This document shows, in pieces, positions 45,885 through 55,535 of a DNA stretch of 64,000 nucleotides (positions are counted from its first letter, which is position 1; every line of letters begins with the position of its first letter). The notes below the pieces were generated by a model, which made no database searches, had not been told where the DNA came from, and was given only the letters and a program-made list of their open reading frames with translations. Position numbers and translations under genes: made by a program. Origin of the DNA: Aquibaculum sediminis (lineage in GTDB: Bacteria > Pseudomonadota > Alphaproteobacteria > Kiloniellales > DSM-21159); the NCBI RefSeq assembly GCF_040712085.1, contig NZ_JBFCVK010000003.1, forward strand, positions 248,001-312,000. Direction: 5' to 3'.

Positions 45885-47636
45885 GTGACGCGCATGGCCT
45901 ATCGACTGCGCCGCAGCAGCGGCCTGAAACTACCGCTGATCGCAGCGGCACTGGCCGCCGGATTGGGGTTGATCGCGCCGTCGGCACAGGCCACGGCCTC
46001 GCCCGACAGTGCGCCGGACCGCCTGCTCTCCGACAGCGTCTGGTCGCAAGAGAGCATCTACGGCAGCTACCTTGCCGGCCTGGTTGCGGAAGGGCGGGGC
46101 GACTACGGCGCCGCAGCGGAATTCCTGGTGCATGCGCTCTCCGGCGACCCGGAGAATCCCGCCCTGCTGCAGCAAACCTTCATGCTGAACGCCGCGGAAG
46201 GGCGCATGGACCGGGCCTACAATCTGGCCGAGCGCCTGCTGGAGCAGGGCCGGGCGGATGCAGCGGCGCTGCTGCTGCTCGCCGGCCAGGCTCTGGAGCA
46301 GGATGATCCGGCCCGCGCCCGCAGCCTGCTGGCCGACCAGCCCGCCTCGGGCCTGGTCGAGATCACGAGACCTCTGCTGGATGCCTGGCTCGCCGTCGCG
46401 CAGGGCAAGGGCGAGGAAGCCCTGGAATCCCTGGAAACGCTCGAGCGCGATGGTGGTCTGAGCGCCCTGACAGGGCTGCATCGGGTGCTGCTGTTGGATG
46501 TGCTGGGACGCGATGGTGAGGCGTTGGAGGCGGCGCAGACCATGGCGGAGGTGAGCGAGCGCCTGTCCATGCGCCTGGTCTGGTACCTGGGCAACGTGTT
46601 GGAGCGTGGCGGCGAAGCAGCCGAGGCCGAGGCGCTTTACGAGGCTTTCGCCGAACAGAACCCCGACAATCTGCTGGTGGAACGGCTGCGCGCGAACAGC
46701 GGCGAACCTGAACCCCTGGTGGCCGACCCGCTCCGTGGATTTGCTGAAGCGCTGTTCGACTTTGCCAGCCTGATGGCGCAGGAGCAGGTGCCGATCCCCG
46801 GCCTGATCCATGCCCGTTTGGCGCTGCATCTGGCGCCGGAGATGGAGGCCGCCCGCATCCTGATCGGGGAAATTCTGCAGTATCAGCAACGCTCCAATGC
46901 CGCGCTCGCGGTCTACGAAGACATTCCCGAAGACTCGCCCTTCGCCTGGAATGCCGGCCTGCGCATGGTCGAGGAGTTGCAGCAACTGGGCGACAACGAA
47001 GCGGCCGAGGCACGGCTGCGCGCCCTGGCCGAGGCGCGGCCGGAGCGCTACGAGCCGCCCTATCGGCTGGGCAACCTCCTGCGCAGCCAGGAGGATTTCG
47101 AGGCGGCCGCCGAGGCCTACAGTGAAGCGCTCGAGCGCGTGGGCGGAATCAGTCGACAGCAATGGGTGCTCTTCTACTTCCGCGGCATTGCCCATGAGCG
47201 CAGCGAGCAATGGGACCAGGCAGAAGCCGATTTCCTGCGCGCCCTGGAGCTGGAACCGGACCAGCCCTACGTCCTCAACTATCTCGCCTACTCCTGGATC
47301 GAGCAGGAGCAGAACTTCGAGGAAGCGGCGGACATGCTGGAGCGCGCGGTCGAGCGTGAACCCAACGATGGCCACATCGTCGACTCCCTGGGCTGGCTCT
47401 ATTACCGCCTCGGCGAGTACGAGAACGCTGTGGAGCAGCTCGAGCGGGCGGTGGAACTGCAGCCTCTGGACCCGGTGATCAACGATCACCTGGGCGACGC
47501 CTACTGGAAGACCGGGCGCGAGCGCGAGGCCGTGGTGCAGTGGCGTCGGGCCCTCTCCCTTGATCCCGAGGACAAGGACATCCCGGCGATCGAGCGCAAG
47601 CTGGAGGACGGGCTGCCGGACGAGGCGGCGCTGTGA
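45885..47636 (+). CDS. Exported tetratricopeptide-repeat protein
   Basis: 583 residues. An N-terminal signal peptide (about 10-37) precedes repeated 34-residue helix pairs over about 60-570; the last repeats, such as YVLNYLAYSWIEQEQNFEEAA and IVDSLGWLYYRLGEYENAVE, are clear TPRs. It likely acts as a periplasmic scaffold. GTG 45885 or ATG 45894 may be the start. It overlaps ispE by 4 bp. No catalytic domain was found. Confidence 0.88.
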   Translation: MTRMAYRLRRSSGLKLPLIAAALAAGLGLIAPSAQATASPDSAPDRLLSDSVWSQESIYGSYLAGLVAEGRGDYGAAAEFLVHALSGDPENPALLQQTFMLNAAEGRMDRAYNLAERLLEQGRADAAALLLLAGQALEQDDPARARSLLADQPASGLVEITRPLLDAWLAVAQGKGEEALESLETLERDGGLSALTGLHRVLLLDVLGRDGEALEAAQTMAEVSERLSMRLVWYLGNVLERGGEAAEAEALYEAFAEQNPDNLLVERLRANSGEPEPLVADPLRGFAEALFDFASLMAQEQVPIPGLIHARLALHLAPEMEAARILIGEILQYQQRSNAALAVYEDIPEDSPFAWNAGLRMVEELQQLGDNEAAEARLRALAEARPERYEPPYRLGNLLRSQEDFEAAAEAYSEALERVGGISRQQWVLFYFRGIAHERSEQWDQAEADFLRALELEPDQPYVLNYLAYSWIEQEQNFEEAADMLERAVEREPNDGHIVDSLGWLYYRLGEYENAVEQLERAVELQPLDPVINDHLGDAYWKTGREREAVVQWRRALSLDPEDKDIPAIERKLEDGLPDEAAL

Positions 47637-48526
47637 TCATGGGGGCAGGGGCCGTCGTCGAGACGGTGCCGGCCAAGCTCAATCTCACCTTGAGGGTCGT
47701 GGGCCGCCGCGCCGACGGCTATCACGAACTGGAGAGCCTGGTGGCCTTTGCCGGTTGCGGGGACCGCCTGACTGCGCGCCCCGCGGCGGAGCTGTCCTTG
47801 GAGATCACTGGTCCCTTCGCTGCTGCGCTGCACGACGCGGGTTCGGGCAATCTGGTGCTGCGCGCGGCGCGATTGCTGGCGCAGACCGCCGGTGTGGCTG
47901 AGCGCGCTGTTCTGACGCTCGAAAAGCGCTTGCCGGTGGCTGCGGGCCTGGGCGGTGGCTCCGCCGATGCCGCCGCCGCTTTGCGCCTGCTGCAGCGCCT
48001 CTGGTCGCTCGGCCTGCCGGAACCCCGCCTTCAGGCCCTGGCTGCCGAACTGGGGGCGGACGTTCCGGTCTGCCTGCTCGGCCGGCCGGCCATGATGCGC
48101 GGCGTGGGCGAGCGCCTGGAGCCGCTGCCGGCGCTGCCGCCGGCCTGGCTGGTTCTGGCCAATCCGGGCGTGGCCCTTGGAACGCCGGAGGTGTTCCGGG
48201 CGCGCAGCGGCGCCTTTTCCGGCGCCGGTCCGCTCTGGGAGACGCCGCCGCGCACGGCGGCAGAATTGGCGGATTGCCTGCGCCGCAGCGCCAACGATCT
48301 GGAGCCAGCCGCGCGCACACTCTGCCCCGAGATCGGTGAGGTGCTGGGCACCCTGGAAAGAAACCCCGGCTGCCTGCTGTCGCGCATGAGCGGCAGCGGG
48401 GCCAGCTGCTTCGGGCTGTTCGCCGGGCGTGAGGAAGCGGAAGCGGCGGCCCGTCGCCTGAGGGCGGCGCAGCCGGACTGGTGGGTTCAGGCCGCGCCGC
48501 TGCTCACGGGCGGCTCCGAACCCTGA
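47633..48526 (+). CDS. ispE: 4-(cytidine 5'-diphospho)-2-C-methyl-D-erythritol kinase
   Basis: 297 residues. It phosphorylates CDP-ME in the MEP isoprenoid pathway. VPAKLNLTLRVVGRRADGYHELES holds Lys15 and the substrate site; LPVAAGLGGGSADAAAALRLL is the GHMP-kinase ATP loop; MSGSGASCFGLF is the C-terminal motif. GTG 47633 overlaps the TPR gene stop; ATG 47639 is an alternative. Confidence 0.95.
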   Translation: MIMGAGAVVETVPAKLNLTLRVVGRRADGYHELESLVAFAGCGDRLTARPAAELSLEITGPFAAALHDAGSGNLVLRAARLLAQTAGVAERAVLTLEKRLPVAAGLGGGSADAAAALRLLQRLWSLGLPEPRLQALAAELGADVPVCLLGRPAMMRGVGERLEPLPALPPAWLVLANPGVALGTPEVFRARSGAFSGAGPLWETPPRTAAELADCLRRSANDLEPAARTLCPEIGEVLGTLERNPGCLLSRMSGSGASCFGLFAGREEAEAAARRLRAAQPDWWVQAAPLLTGGSEP

Positions 48527-48538
48527 GGCGCTCCGGCA

Positions 48539-49096
48539 CTATTCGAGATACCAGCGCAGCAGTTCGATGGCCTCGGCGCCGTCCCAGGGCGCGGCGCCTT
48601 CCACACGCCCCACAACCTGCCCTTCTCGATCGATGACGAAGCTGGTGGGCAGGCCGCGGGTTTCCATGGCGCGCATCAGGTCGCCGCGCGGGTCGAGCCA
48701 GATGCCCAGATGTTCCAGGCCGTGCTCCTCATAGAAGGGCAGGACCTGCTCGGCGCCGCGGCGGTCGTTGGAGACGACGAGGACACGGAAATCCTCGTTG
48801 CTCAGTTCGGCGTCCAGGGCGTCCAGGGCGGGCATCTCCTCGACGCAAGGGGCGCACCAAGTGGCCCAGAAGTTGAGCAGCAGCACCTCGCCGGTGTAGT
48901 CGGCCAGGGTGACCTGCTCCTCTTCGCCATCGTTCAGCCGGGTGATGGGGATGTCCGGGGCGCTTGCCTCCATGGTCTGGTAGCCTTCGGCGAACCAGCC
49001 ATTGAGCGGCGGCTCACTCGCCGAAAGGGCACTTGCTGCCGCCGTCAGGGGAAGCAAGAGTGCTGCAAGGAAAAGCTTTTTCTTCATCGCCTCCAT
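48539..49096 (-). CDS. TlpA-like periplasmic thioredoxin
   Basis: 185 residues. A signal peptide or membrane anchor (about 4-26) precedes a TlpA/ResA-type thioredoxin domain with WATWCAPC (Cys81 and Cys84) and the cis-Pro segment GLPTSFVID. It probably reduces periplasmic disulfides. ATG at 49087 is an alternative start. It is divergent from argH with 16 bases between the start codons (25 for the alternative). Confidence 0.92.
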   Translation of the reverse strand: MEAMKKKLFLAALLLPLTAAASALSASEPPLNGWFAEGYQTMEASAPDIPITRLNDGEEEQVTLADYTGEVLLLNFWATWCAPCVEEMPALDALDAELSNEDFRVLVVSNDRRGAEQVLPFYEEHGLEHLGIWLDPRGDLMRAMETRGLPTSFVIDREGQVVGRVEGAAPWDGAEAIELLRWYLE

Positions 49097-49112
49097 CCGC
49101 TACACCACAGCC

Positions 49113-50528
49113 ATGACCAATCAGCAGCCCAAGAACGCGCCGGACAAAGCCGCCAACGCCATGTGGGGCGGGCGCTTTGCCGCCGGCCCAGCCGCCATCA
49201 TGGAGCGCATCAACGCCTCCATCGATGTGGACCGCCGTCTCTACACGCAGGACATTGCTGCCAGCCGCGCCCATGCCGCCATGCTGGTGGCCACGGGGAT
49301 CATCTCTGCGGAAGATGGCGATGCCATCGATCGGGGTCTAGAGACGATCCTGGGTGAAATCGACGCAGGGCAGTTCCGCTTCTCCCCGGCGCTGGAGGAC
49401 ATCCACATGAACGTGGAGGCCCGGTTGCGCGAGCTGATCGGTCCGGCGGCGGGGCGGCTGCACACGGCGCGCTCGCGCAACGACCAGGTGGCGACGGACT
49501 TCCGGCTCTGGGTGCGCGATGCCGTCGATCAGGTCGATGCCGGTTTGGCCGAGTTGCAGGCAGCGCTGCTGGATACGGCCGGGGCCGAGGCCGACACGGT
49601 CATGCCGGGCTACACCCACCTGCAGGCGGCGCAGCCAGTGACCTTCGGTCATCACCTGTTGGCCTATGTGGAGATGATCGGGCGGGATCGCGGGCGCTTC
49701 GCCGACTGCCGCGCGCGGCTGAACGAGAGCCCCCTGGGCGCGGCCGCCCTGGCGGGGACCTCCTTTCCCATCGACCGGGCGATGACGGCCCGGGCGCTGG
49801 GCTTCGAGCGCCCCATGGCCAACTCCATCGATGCGGTGTCCGACCGGGATTTCGCCCTGGAGTTCCTGGCCGCCGGCTCGATCCTGGCCGTGCATCTCTC
49901 GCGCTTTGCCGAGGAACTGGTGCTCTGGTGCGCCGAAGGGTTTCGTTTCGTTCATCTTTCGGACGCCTTCACCACCGGTTCCTCCATCATGCCGCAGAAG
50001 AAGAACCCGGATGCGGCGGAACTGGTGCGTGGAAAGGCAGGCCGGGTGATCGGCGGACTCAACACCCTGCTGATCGTGATGAAGGGCCTGCCGCTGACCT
50101 ACGGCAAGGACATGCAGGAGGACAAGGAGCCGGTGTTCGACGCCTTCGACACCCTGGCCCTCTCCATTTCCGCCACCGCCGGCATGGTGCGCGACCTGGA
50201 GGCCAACCGCGACGCCATGCATGCGGCGACGGCCAAGGGCTTCCTGACGGCGACGGACCTGGCCGACTGGCTGGTGCGCGTGCTGGGGCTGCCTTTCCGC
50301 GACGCCCATCACGTGACCGGGACGCTGGTGGCCCGGGCCGAAGACCAAGGAGTCGACTTGGCCGACCTGCCGCTGGACGCGATGCAGGCGGTGGAGCCGC
50401 GGATCACCCAGGATGTCTATTCCGTCCTGACCGTGGAGCGCTCGGTTTCCAGCCGCAGCGCTTTCGGCGGCACGGCGCCGGAGAACGTGCGGGCGGCCGT
50501 CAAGGCGGCGCGGGAGCGTTGGGCATGA
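49113..50528 (+). CDS. argH: Argininosuccinate lyase
   Basis: 471 residues. It cleaves argininosuccinate to arginine and fumarate. The fumarase/lyase signature GSSIMPQKKNPD is present, with the N-terminal MWGGRFAAGPAAIMERINASI and TARSRNDQVATDFRLW. The start is MTNQQPKN at 49113; longer frames run through tlpA. Its stop overlaps the lptM start by 4 bp. Confidence 0.96.
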   Translation: MTNQQPKNAPDKAANAMWGGRFAAGPAAIMERINASIDVDRRLYTQDIAASRAHAAMLVATGIISAEDGDAIDRGLETILGEIDAGQFRFSPALEDIHMNVEARLRELIGPAAGRLHTARSRNDQVATDFRLWVRDAVDQVDAGLAELQAALLDTAGAEADTVMPGYTHLQAAQPVTFGHHLLAYVEMIGRDRGRFADCRARLNESPLGAAALAGTSFPIDRAMTARALGFERPMANSIDAVSDRDFALEFLAAGSILAVHLSRFAEELVLWCAEGFRFVHLSDAFTTGSSIMPQKKNPDAAELVRGKAGRVIGGLNTLLIVMKGLPLTYGKDMQEDKEPVFDAFDTLALSISATAGMVRDLEANRDAMHAATAKGFLTATDLADWLVRVLGLPFRDAHHVTGTLVARAEDQGVDLADLPLDAMQAVEPRITQDVYSVLTVERSVSSRSAFGGTAPENVRAAVKAARERWA

Positions 50529-50707
50529 GGGCGGCGGTTCTGATCGCGCTGCTGGCGGGCCTGCTCGCTGCCTGCGGCGTCAAGGGCGACCCGGTGGTGC
50601 CGGAGGGCGAGGAAGCACGCTATCGCCTGGGCGAGCGGCAGTATCCTGCCCCCCACACGGTGGTGCCGCAGGCGCCGGCCCCGGAGGGACGCGAGGCGCA
50701 GCCGTGA
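50525..50707 (+). CDS. lptM: LptM-like small lipoprotein
   Basis: 60 residues. The lipobox LLAACG puts Cys about residue 17, so it is a lipidated periplasmic protein; KGDPVVPEG follows. It matches LPS translocon maturation chaperone LptM, which stabilises LptD. Between argH and lysA, overlapping each by 4 bp, an arrangement known from other alphaproteobacteria. Too short for many annotation pipelines. Confidence 0.8.
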   Translation: MRAAVLIALLAGLLAACGVKGDPVVPEGEEARYRLGERQYPAPHTVVPQAPAPEGREAQP

Positions 50708-51990
50708 CCCAGGCCTTTACCTATTCAGAAGGCCGCCTCCTGGCCGAAGGGGTGGCGGTGGAAGACATCGCTGCTGCGGTGGGCACGCCTTTCTACCTCT
50801 ATTCCGCCAGCGCCATGCGGCATGCCTACCGCCGCTTTTTCGGGGCCTTGCAGGGCGCGGGCCTCGATGCCCTGGTCTGCTACGCGGTCAAGGCCAATCC
50901 CCAGCTTGCGGTGATCGCAACCTTCGCGGCCGAGGGCGCGGGCGCGGATGTGGTCTCCGAGGGCGAACTGCGCCGGGCCCTGGCGGTCGGCGTGCCGGCG
51001 GAAAAGATCGTCTTTGCCGGGGTGGGCAAGACCGCGCGCGAAATGGCCCTGGGCCTGGAAGCGGGCATCCTGCAGATCAACGTGGAATCCCGCGAGGAAC
51101 TGCGCCTGCTGGACCAGGTGGCGCGGGACAAGGGGGTGCAGGCGCCGGTGGCCCTGCGCGTGAACCCCGACGTCGACGCCCGCACCCACGCCAAGATCAC
51201 CACAGGCAAGGCCGAGAACAAGTTCGGCATCGACTATGACGATGCGGCCGCTGTCCTGCAGGAAGCGGTGGCTCTGCCCGGGATCTTGCCTGTCGGCCTC
51301 GCAACCCACATCGGCTCCCAGATCACCGAGTTGGAGCCCTACGAGGCCGCTTTCCAACGGGTCGCCGGTCTCTTCGCCGAGCAGCGGCAGGCCGGGGTGC
51401 CACTGCAGCGGCTGGATCTCGGCGGCGGCCTGGGCATCGCCTATCAACAGGAAGCCCTGCCGACACCGGAGGACTACGCAGCGGTGGTCGCGCGCACGGC
51501 CGGGCGGCTGGACGTGCCGCTGGTCTTCGAGCCGGGGCGGCACCTGGTGGGCGAGGCGGGGCTGCTGGTCTCGCGGGTGGTCTACGTGAAGCAGGGGCGC
51601 AGCCGGCGTTTCCTCATCGTCGATGCCGGCATGAACGACCTGATGCGCCCGGCGCTCTACGACGCCTGGCACGACATCGTGCCGCTGCGCGAGCCTGGCA
51701 GCGCGGCGCGCCTGCACTATGACGTGGTGGGGCCAATCTGCGAAACCGGCGACCTCTTTGCTGAAGGGCGCGAGCTGCCGGAGCTGGCGGCGGACGATTT
51801 TGTGGCCTTCGGCGCTGCGGGCGCCTATGGCGCCACCATGGCCTCGACCTACAATTCCCGCCCGCCGGTCGCGGAAGTCATGGTGCAGGGCGACAGCTTC
51901 GAGGTGATTCGGGCACGGCCGAACCATGACGCATTGATGCGGGCGGAAAGCCTGCCCAGTTGGTTGGGCAAGGCGCCGAAAAGCGGTTAG
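50704..51990 (+). CDS. lysA: Diaminopimelate decarboxylase
   Basis: 428 residues with a GTG start. It forms lysine from meso-DAP. A PLP-dependent fold III enzyme: Lys63 in YAVKANPQ binds the cofactor, THIGSQI and EPGRHLVGEAG follow, and GPICETGDLF supplies the catalytic Cys. Its stop is 43 bases before the TIGR02302 gene. Confidence 0.96.
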   Translation: MTQAFTYSEGRLLAEGVAVEDIAAAVGTPFYLYSASAMRHAYRRFFGALQGAGLDALVCYAVKANPQLAVIATFAAEGAGADVVSEGELRRALAVGVPAEKIVFAGVGKTAREMALGLEAGILQINVESREELRLLDQVARDKGVQAPVALRVNPDVDARTHAKITTGKAENKFGIDYDDAAAVLQEAVALPGILPVGLATHIGSQITELEPYEAAFQRVAGLFAEQRQAGVPLQRLDLGGGLGIAYQQEALPTPEDYAAVVARTAGRLDVPLVFEPGRHLVGEAGLLVSRVVYVKQGRSRRFLIVDAGMNDLMRPALYDAWHDIVPLREPGSAARLHYDVVGPICETGDLFAEGRELPELAADDFVAFGAAGAYGATMASTYNSRPPVAEVMVQGDSFEVIRARPNHDALMRAESLPSWLGKAPKSG

Positions 51991-52033
51991 AGTATCAGCC
52001 CTGACGGCCCCTGCGTGAAAGGCAAGGCGTGTC

Positions 52034-54562
52034 GTGAACGGCAAACCCGCAAGCGAGACTTCCAGGTCTGGCAAGAAGCTCCTGCCCGGGCTGGCCCGCA
52101 AGCTCGGCCTGGCGCGGGCGGCGCTGCTCTGGGAGCGCCTCTGGCCGGCATTGATGCCCGCGGGTCTGGTGCTCGGGCTGTTTCTCACCCTCGCCTTCCT
52201 TGATGTCCTGCCACGGCTTGGCTTCTGGACGCACAGCCTGGTGCTGGTGGTTCTGTCGCTGGCCTTTTTCGAGCTGCTGCGCCGGAACCTGCGCGGTCTG
52301 GCCCTGCCCCGCCAGGAGGAGGCACAGCGCCGCCTGGAGCGGGACAGCGGGGTGCCGCACCGCCCGCTGTCCGCGCTGGAGGATCGACCGCTTGCCGGCG
52401 GCGGGACCTCGGAGGACCGGGCTGCCTATTGGGACCTGCATCGCCAACGCCTGCTGGCCGGGTTGCAGCGCCTGCGCCTGGGATGGCCGCGGGCCGGCTG
52501 GTCGCGTCGGGACTCTGTGGGGCTGCGCGCCGTGGTGGGGCTGCCGCTGGTCATCGCGCTGGTGACCGCGGGAGATGCCTGGTGGCCACGTCTGGAGCGG
52601 GCCCTTGTGCCCGGGACCCCGGCGCCGGCGGAATCGGTGCCGGCCCGCCTCGATGCCTGGATCAGTCCACCGGCCTACACCGGTGCAGCACCCCACTATC
52701 TCGAAGGCCGCAGCGGCGAGGAGCAGGGTGGAACACTGCTGAGTATGCCCGAGGGGAGCCGTTTGTTGGTGCAGCTTCAGGGCGGCTACGGCACGCCCTG
52801 GCTGAGCCTGGATGACACGGCACTGGGCGAGCTTGAAGAGCGCAGGGACGGCGTGTTCCGTAGCGAGGCCGAGCTGCATGAGGGCGGTGTGTTGAGCATC
52901 GGCCGCGGGCGCGAGCAGCTGGGCAACTGGACCCTTGAGGTGGTGCCCGATCAACCGCCCTGGGTCGAGTTCCTGGCGGCGCCGGCGCGTGCGGCGCGCG
53001 GCGCTATCCACTTTCGCTATCGCGTGGCCGATGATTATGGCGTGGAAAGCCTGTCGGCCGTGATCGAGCGCCGGGACGCGCAGGGAGCGGGCGAACAGCT
53101 GCAGCTTTCCCTTCCCTTGCCCGGACGGCGGGGCGAGGCCGGGCAGGGGGAACCAGCCGATGCGGAGAGCTTCCAGGATCTCACACCGCACCCCTGGGCG
53201 GGTATTGCGGTGACCATGACCCTGGAGGCCGTCGATGCGGCCGGGCAGAGCGGGCGCAGTGAAGCCTTTGAGACCGTGCTGCCGGCGCGCACCTTCAATC
53301 ATCCCGTGGCCCGGGCCCTGGCGGACCTGCGGCGCGAGCTGACGCTGGATCCTGGCGCTCGGGTGCCGGTTTCCCGTGGCCTGGACCGGCTGGCGGAGCG
53401 GCCGGACCACTATTTCAATGACCTCGTGGTGTCCCTGGGCATCATGTCCGCGGCGGAACGACTGCTGCTCGACCGCCGCGAGGCGGCGGTGCCGGAGGTG
53501 CAGGCGCTGCTCTGGGATCTAGCGTTGCGGATCGAGGAAGGCGAGGTGGCCATCGCCGAGCGCCGGCTGCGGGAGCTGCAGCAGGAGTTGCAGGAAGCAT
53601 TGCAAGAGGATGCGCCGCAGGAAGAGGTCGAGCGCCTGATGAACGAGCTGCAGTCGGCGCTCGACCAGTTCCTGGAGAACCTGCTGGACCAGGCCATGGA
53701 AGGCCTGGAGGACCTGCCGCCGCAGGAGCAGCCCCCGGGTGGTGACAATCTTGAGCGCCAGGATCTGCAGGAACTGATCGAACAGGCGCGCGAACTGGCG
53801 CGCAGTGGGGCGCGGGAGGAAGCCCGCGAACTGCTGGCCCAGCTTCAGCGCATGCTGGAGAACCTGCAGGCACAGCCGATGCAGCAGAATGAGCTGAACG
53901 AGCGCCTGCAGGAATCGCGCGAGATGATGCAGGACCTGCAAGAGATGATGAGCCGGCAGCAGGAACTGCTGGACCGCAGTTTCCAGCGCAACCAGCGTGG
54001 CGACATGCGCGGTGCCGAGGACGGTGAGGGCGGCCGCGAGGGTGAGGAAGGCAGCCCGGGACGCGCGCCGGGCACCGAGGGTGCTGACGCCCAGACCCAA
54101 GAAGAGCTTCGCCGCGAGCTGGGGGAGCTCATGCGGCGCTCGGGCGACATGACGGGATCGATTCCCTCACCCCTCGGCTCAGCGGAACAGGCGATGCGTG
54201 CCGCGCGTGATGCCCTGCAGCAGGGCTCCTCGGGCCGGGCGCTGGGGCCACAGGGCGAGGCCCTGGATCACCTGCAGCGGGGCATGGAAGCGCTGCTCGA
54301 GGACTTTGCCCAGCAGCTTGGTGAGGGGCAGGGGGGCGAGGGCAGCAGCTTCGGCCGGCCGGGCGACGAAGAAATGGACCCACTGGGCCGGCGGCGTGGC
54401 CGGGGCGGCTATCTTGAGTCGGGCGAGGGGGTCGAGATCCCGGAAGAATCGGCGCTGCAGCGCTCCCGCGAAATCCTCAACGAACTGCGGCGGCGCAGCA
54501 GTGAACGCGAACGCCCGGAGATCGAGCTGGACTACCTGGAACGGCTGCTGCGGCAGTTCTGA
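52034..54562 (+). CDS. TIGR02302/DUF4175 family large membrane protein
   Basis: 842 residues. Two or three membrane helices at about 35-80 and 170-190 are followed by a beta-rich domain (about 200-430) and a long, Gln/Glu-rich coiled region (about 480-700), with motifs such as LQELIEQARELARSGAREEARELLAQLQ. The family occurs in alphaproteobacteria and is of unknown function, perhaps in the envelope. The start is GTG 52034. The tail is Arg/Glu rich. parB follows convergently. Confidence 0.87.
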   Translation: MNGKPASETSRSGKKLLPGLARKLGLARAALLWERLWPALMPAGLVLGLFLTLAFLDVLPRLGFWTHSLVLVVLSLAFFELLRRNLRGLALPRQEEAQRRLERDSGVPHRPLSALEDRPLAGGGTSEDRAAYWDLHRQRLLAGLQRLRLGWPRAGWSRRDSVGLRAVVGLPLVIALVTAGDAWWPRLERALVPGTPAPAESVPARLDAWISPPAYTGAAPHYLEGRSGEEQGGTLLSMPEGSRLLVQLQGGYGTPWLSLDDTALGELEERRDGVFRSEAELHEGGVLSIGRGREQLGNWTLEVVPDQPPWVEFLAAPARAARGAIHFRYRVADDYGVESLSAVIERRDAQGAGEQLQLSLPLPGRRGEAGQGEPADAESFQDLTPHPWAGIAVTMTLEAVDAAGQSGRSEAFETVLPARTFNHPVARALADLRRELTLDPGARVPVSRGLDRLAERPDHYFNDLVVSLGIMSAAERLLLDRREAAVPEVQALLWDLALRIEEGEVAIAERRLRELQQELQEALQEDAPQEEVERLMNELQSALDQFLENLLDQAMEGLEDLPPQEQPPGGDNLERQDLQELIEQARELARSGAREEARELLAQLQRMLENLQAQPMQQNELNERLQESREMMQDLQEMMSRQQELLDRSFQRNQRGDMRGAEDGEGGREGEEGSPGRAPGTEGADAQTQEELRRELGELMRRSGDMTGSIPSPLGSAEQAMRAARDALQQGSSGRALGPQGEALDHLQRGMEALLEDFAQQLGEGQGGEGSSFGRPGDEEMDPLGRRRGRGGYLESGEGVEIPEESALQRSREILNELRRRSSERERPEIELDYLERLLRQF

Positions 54563-54574
54563 GCCGGCAGAGTC

Positions 54575-55504
54575 CTATCGCGCCGGGTCCTGGTTGAGCC
54601 TCCGCAGCACTTCGTCAAGCTGATCGAGGTCATCGTAGTGCAGGGAGAGCACGCCGCCCTGCCCGCGCAGGTCGATGGTGACCTTCATGCCCAGCAGCGC
54701 TGCGAGATCCTGCTCCAGGGCCAGGGTGTCGGCATCCTTGTCCTGCCGCGGGGCCGATTGGGAGCGACGGGGGCGTCCGGCGCCGTTGTCGTCACGTCCC
54801 TTGGCCACCAGGCGCTCGGTTTCGCGGACGGAGAGGCCGCGTTTGACCACCTCCCCGGCCAGGGCTTCCGGGTTGTCGGCCCCGAGCAGCGCGCGGGCGT
54901 GCCCGGCCGAGAGGCTACCCTCGCGCACCAGCTCCTTGACGGGATCGCCGAGGTTCAGCAGGCGCAGGGTATTGGCGATGTGCGGGCGGCTCTTGCCGAT
55001 CAGGCGGGCCAGCTCCTCCTGGGAATGGCCGAACTCCTCGAGCAGGCGCCGGTAGCCTTCCGCTTCCTCGATGGCGTCGAGGTCCTGGCGCTGAACGTTC
55101 TCCACCAGGGCCAGTTCCAGGGCCTGCACATCGCTGAGCTCGCGCAGGAGAACGGGCACCTCGTAGAGCTGAGCGCGTTGGGCCGCGCGCCAGCGACGTT
55201 CGCCGGCAACGATTTCGTACTCGCCCGGACGATCGGGATGCGGACGCACGAGTATGGGTTGGAGCAGGCCCTGTGCGCGTACGGAGTCCGTGAGCGACTC
55301 CAGTTGGCTTTCATCGAAGCGACGCCGCGGCTGCACACGACCTGGGTGGAGGTATTCGATGGGCACGCGATGACCCGGAGGTGGGGCCGGCGTCTCGCCA
55401 TTCTCGCTAAAGGCCGGGGTCAGGGTGGTCGCATCTTCGCCCAGGAGAGCGGCCAGGCCGCGTCCCAAACCGCGCTTCGAAGCCGGAGTGCCAGAGTTGC
55501 TCAT
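54575..55504 (-). CDS. parB: Chromosome-partitioning protein ParB
   Basis: 309 residues. A CTP-dependent DNA clamp that loads at parS. The N-terminal IEYLHPGRVQPRRRFDE, the CTP-binding GERRWRAAQRA, and the HTH around VENVQRQDLDAIEEAEGYRRLL are present; the C-terminal dimerisation domain closes it. parA is 31 bases upstream. Two parS sites lie at 56954-56969 and 58954-58979. Confidence 0.97.
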   Translation of the reverse strand: MSNSGTPASKRGLGRGLAALLGEDATTLTPAFSENGETPAPPPGHRVPIEYLHPGRVQPRRRFDESQLESLTDSVRAQGLLQPILVRPHPDRPGEYEIVAGERRWRAAQRAQLYEVPVLLRELSDVQALELALVENVQRQDLDAIEEAEGYRRLLEEFGHSQEELARLIGKSRPHIANTLRLLNLGDPVKELVREGSLSAGHARALLGADNPEALAGEVVKRGLSVRETERLVAKGRDDNGAGRPRRSQSAPRQDKDADTLALEQDLAALLGMKVTIDLRGQGGVLSLHYDDLDQLDEVLRRLNQDPAR

Positions 55505-55535
55505 GGGTGCATGTCCTCAGGTTCAGGAAGCAGAG

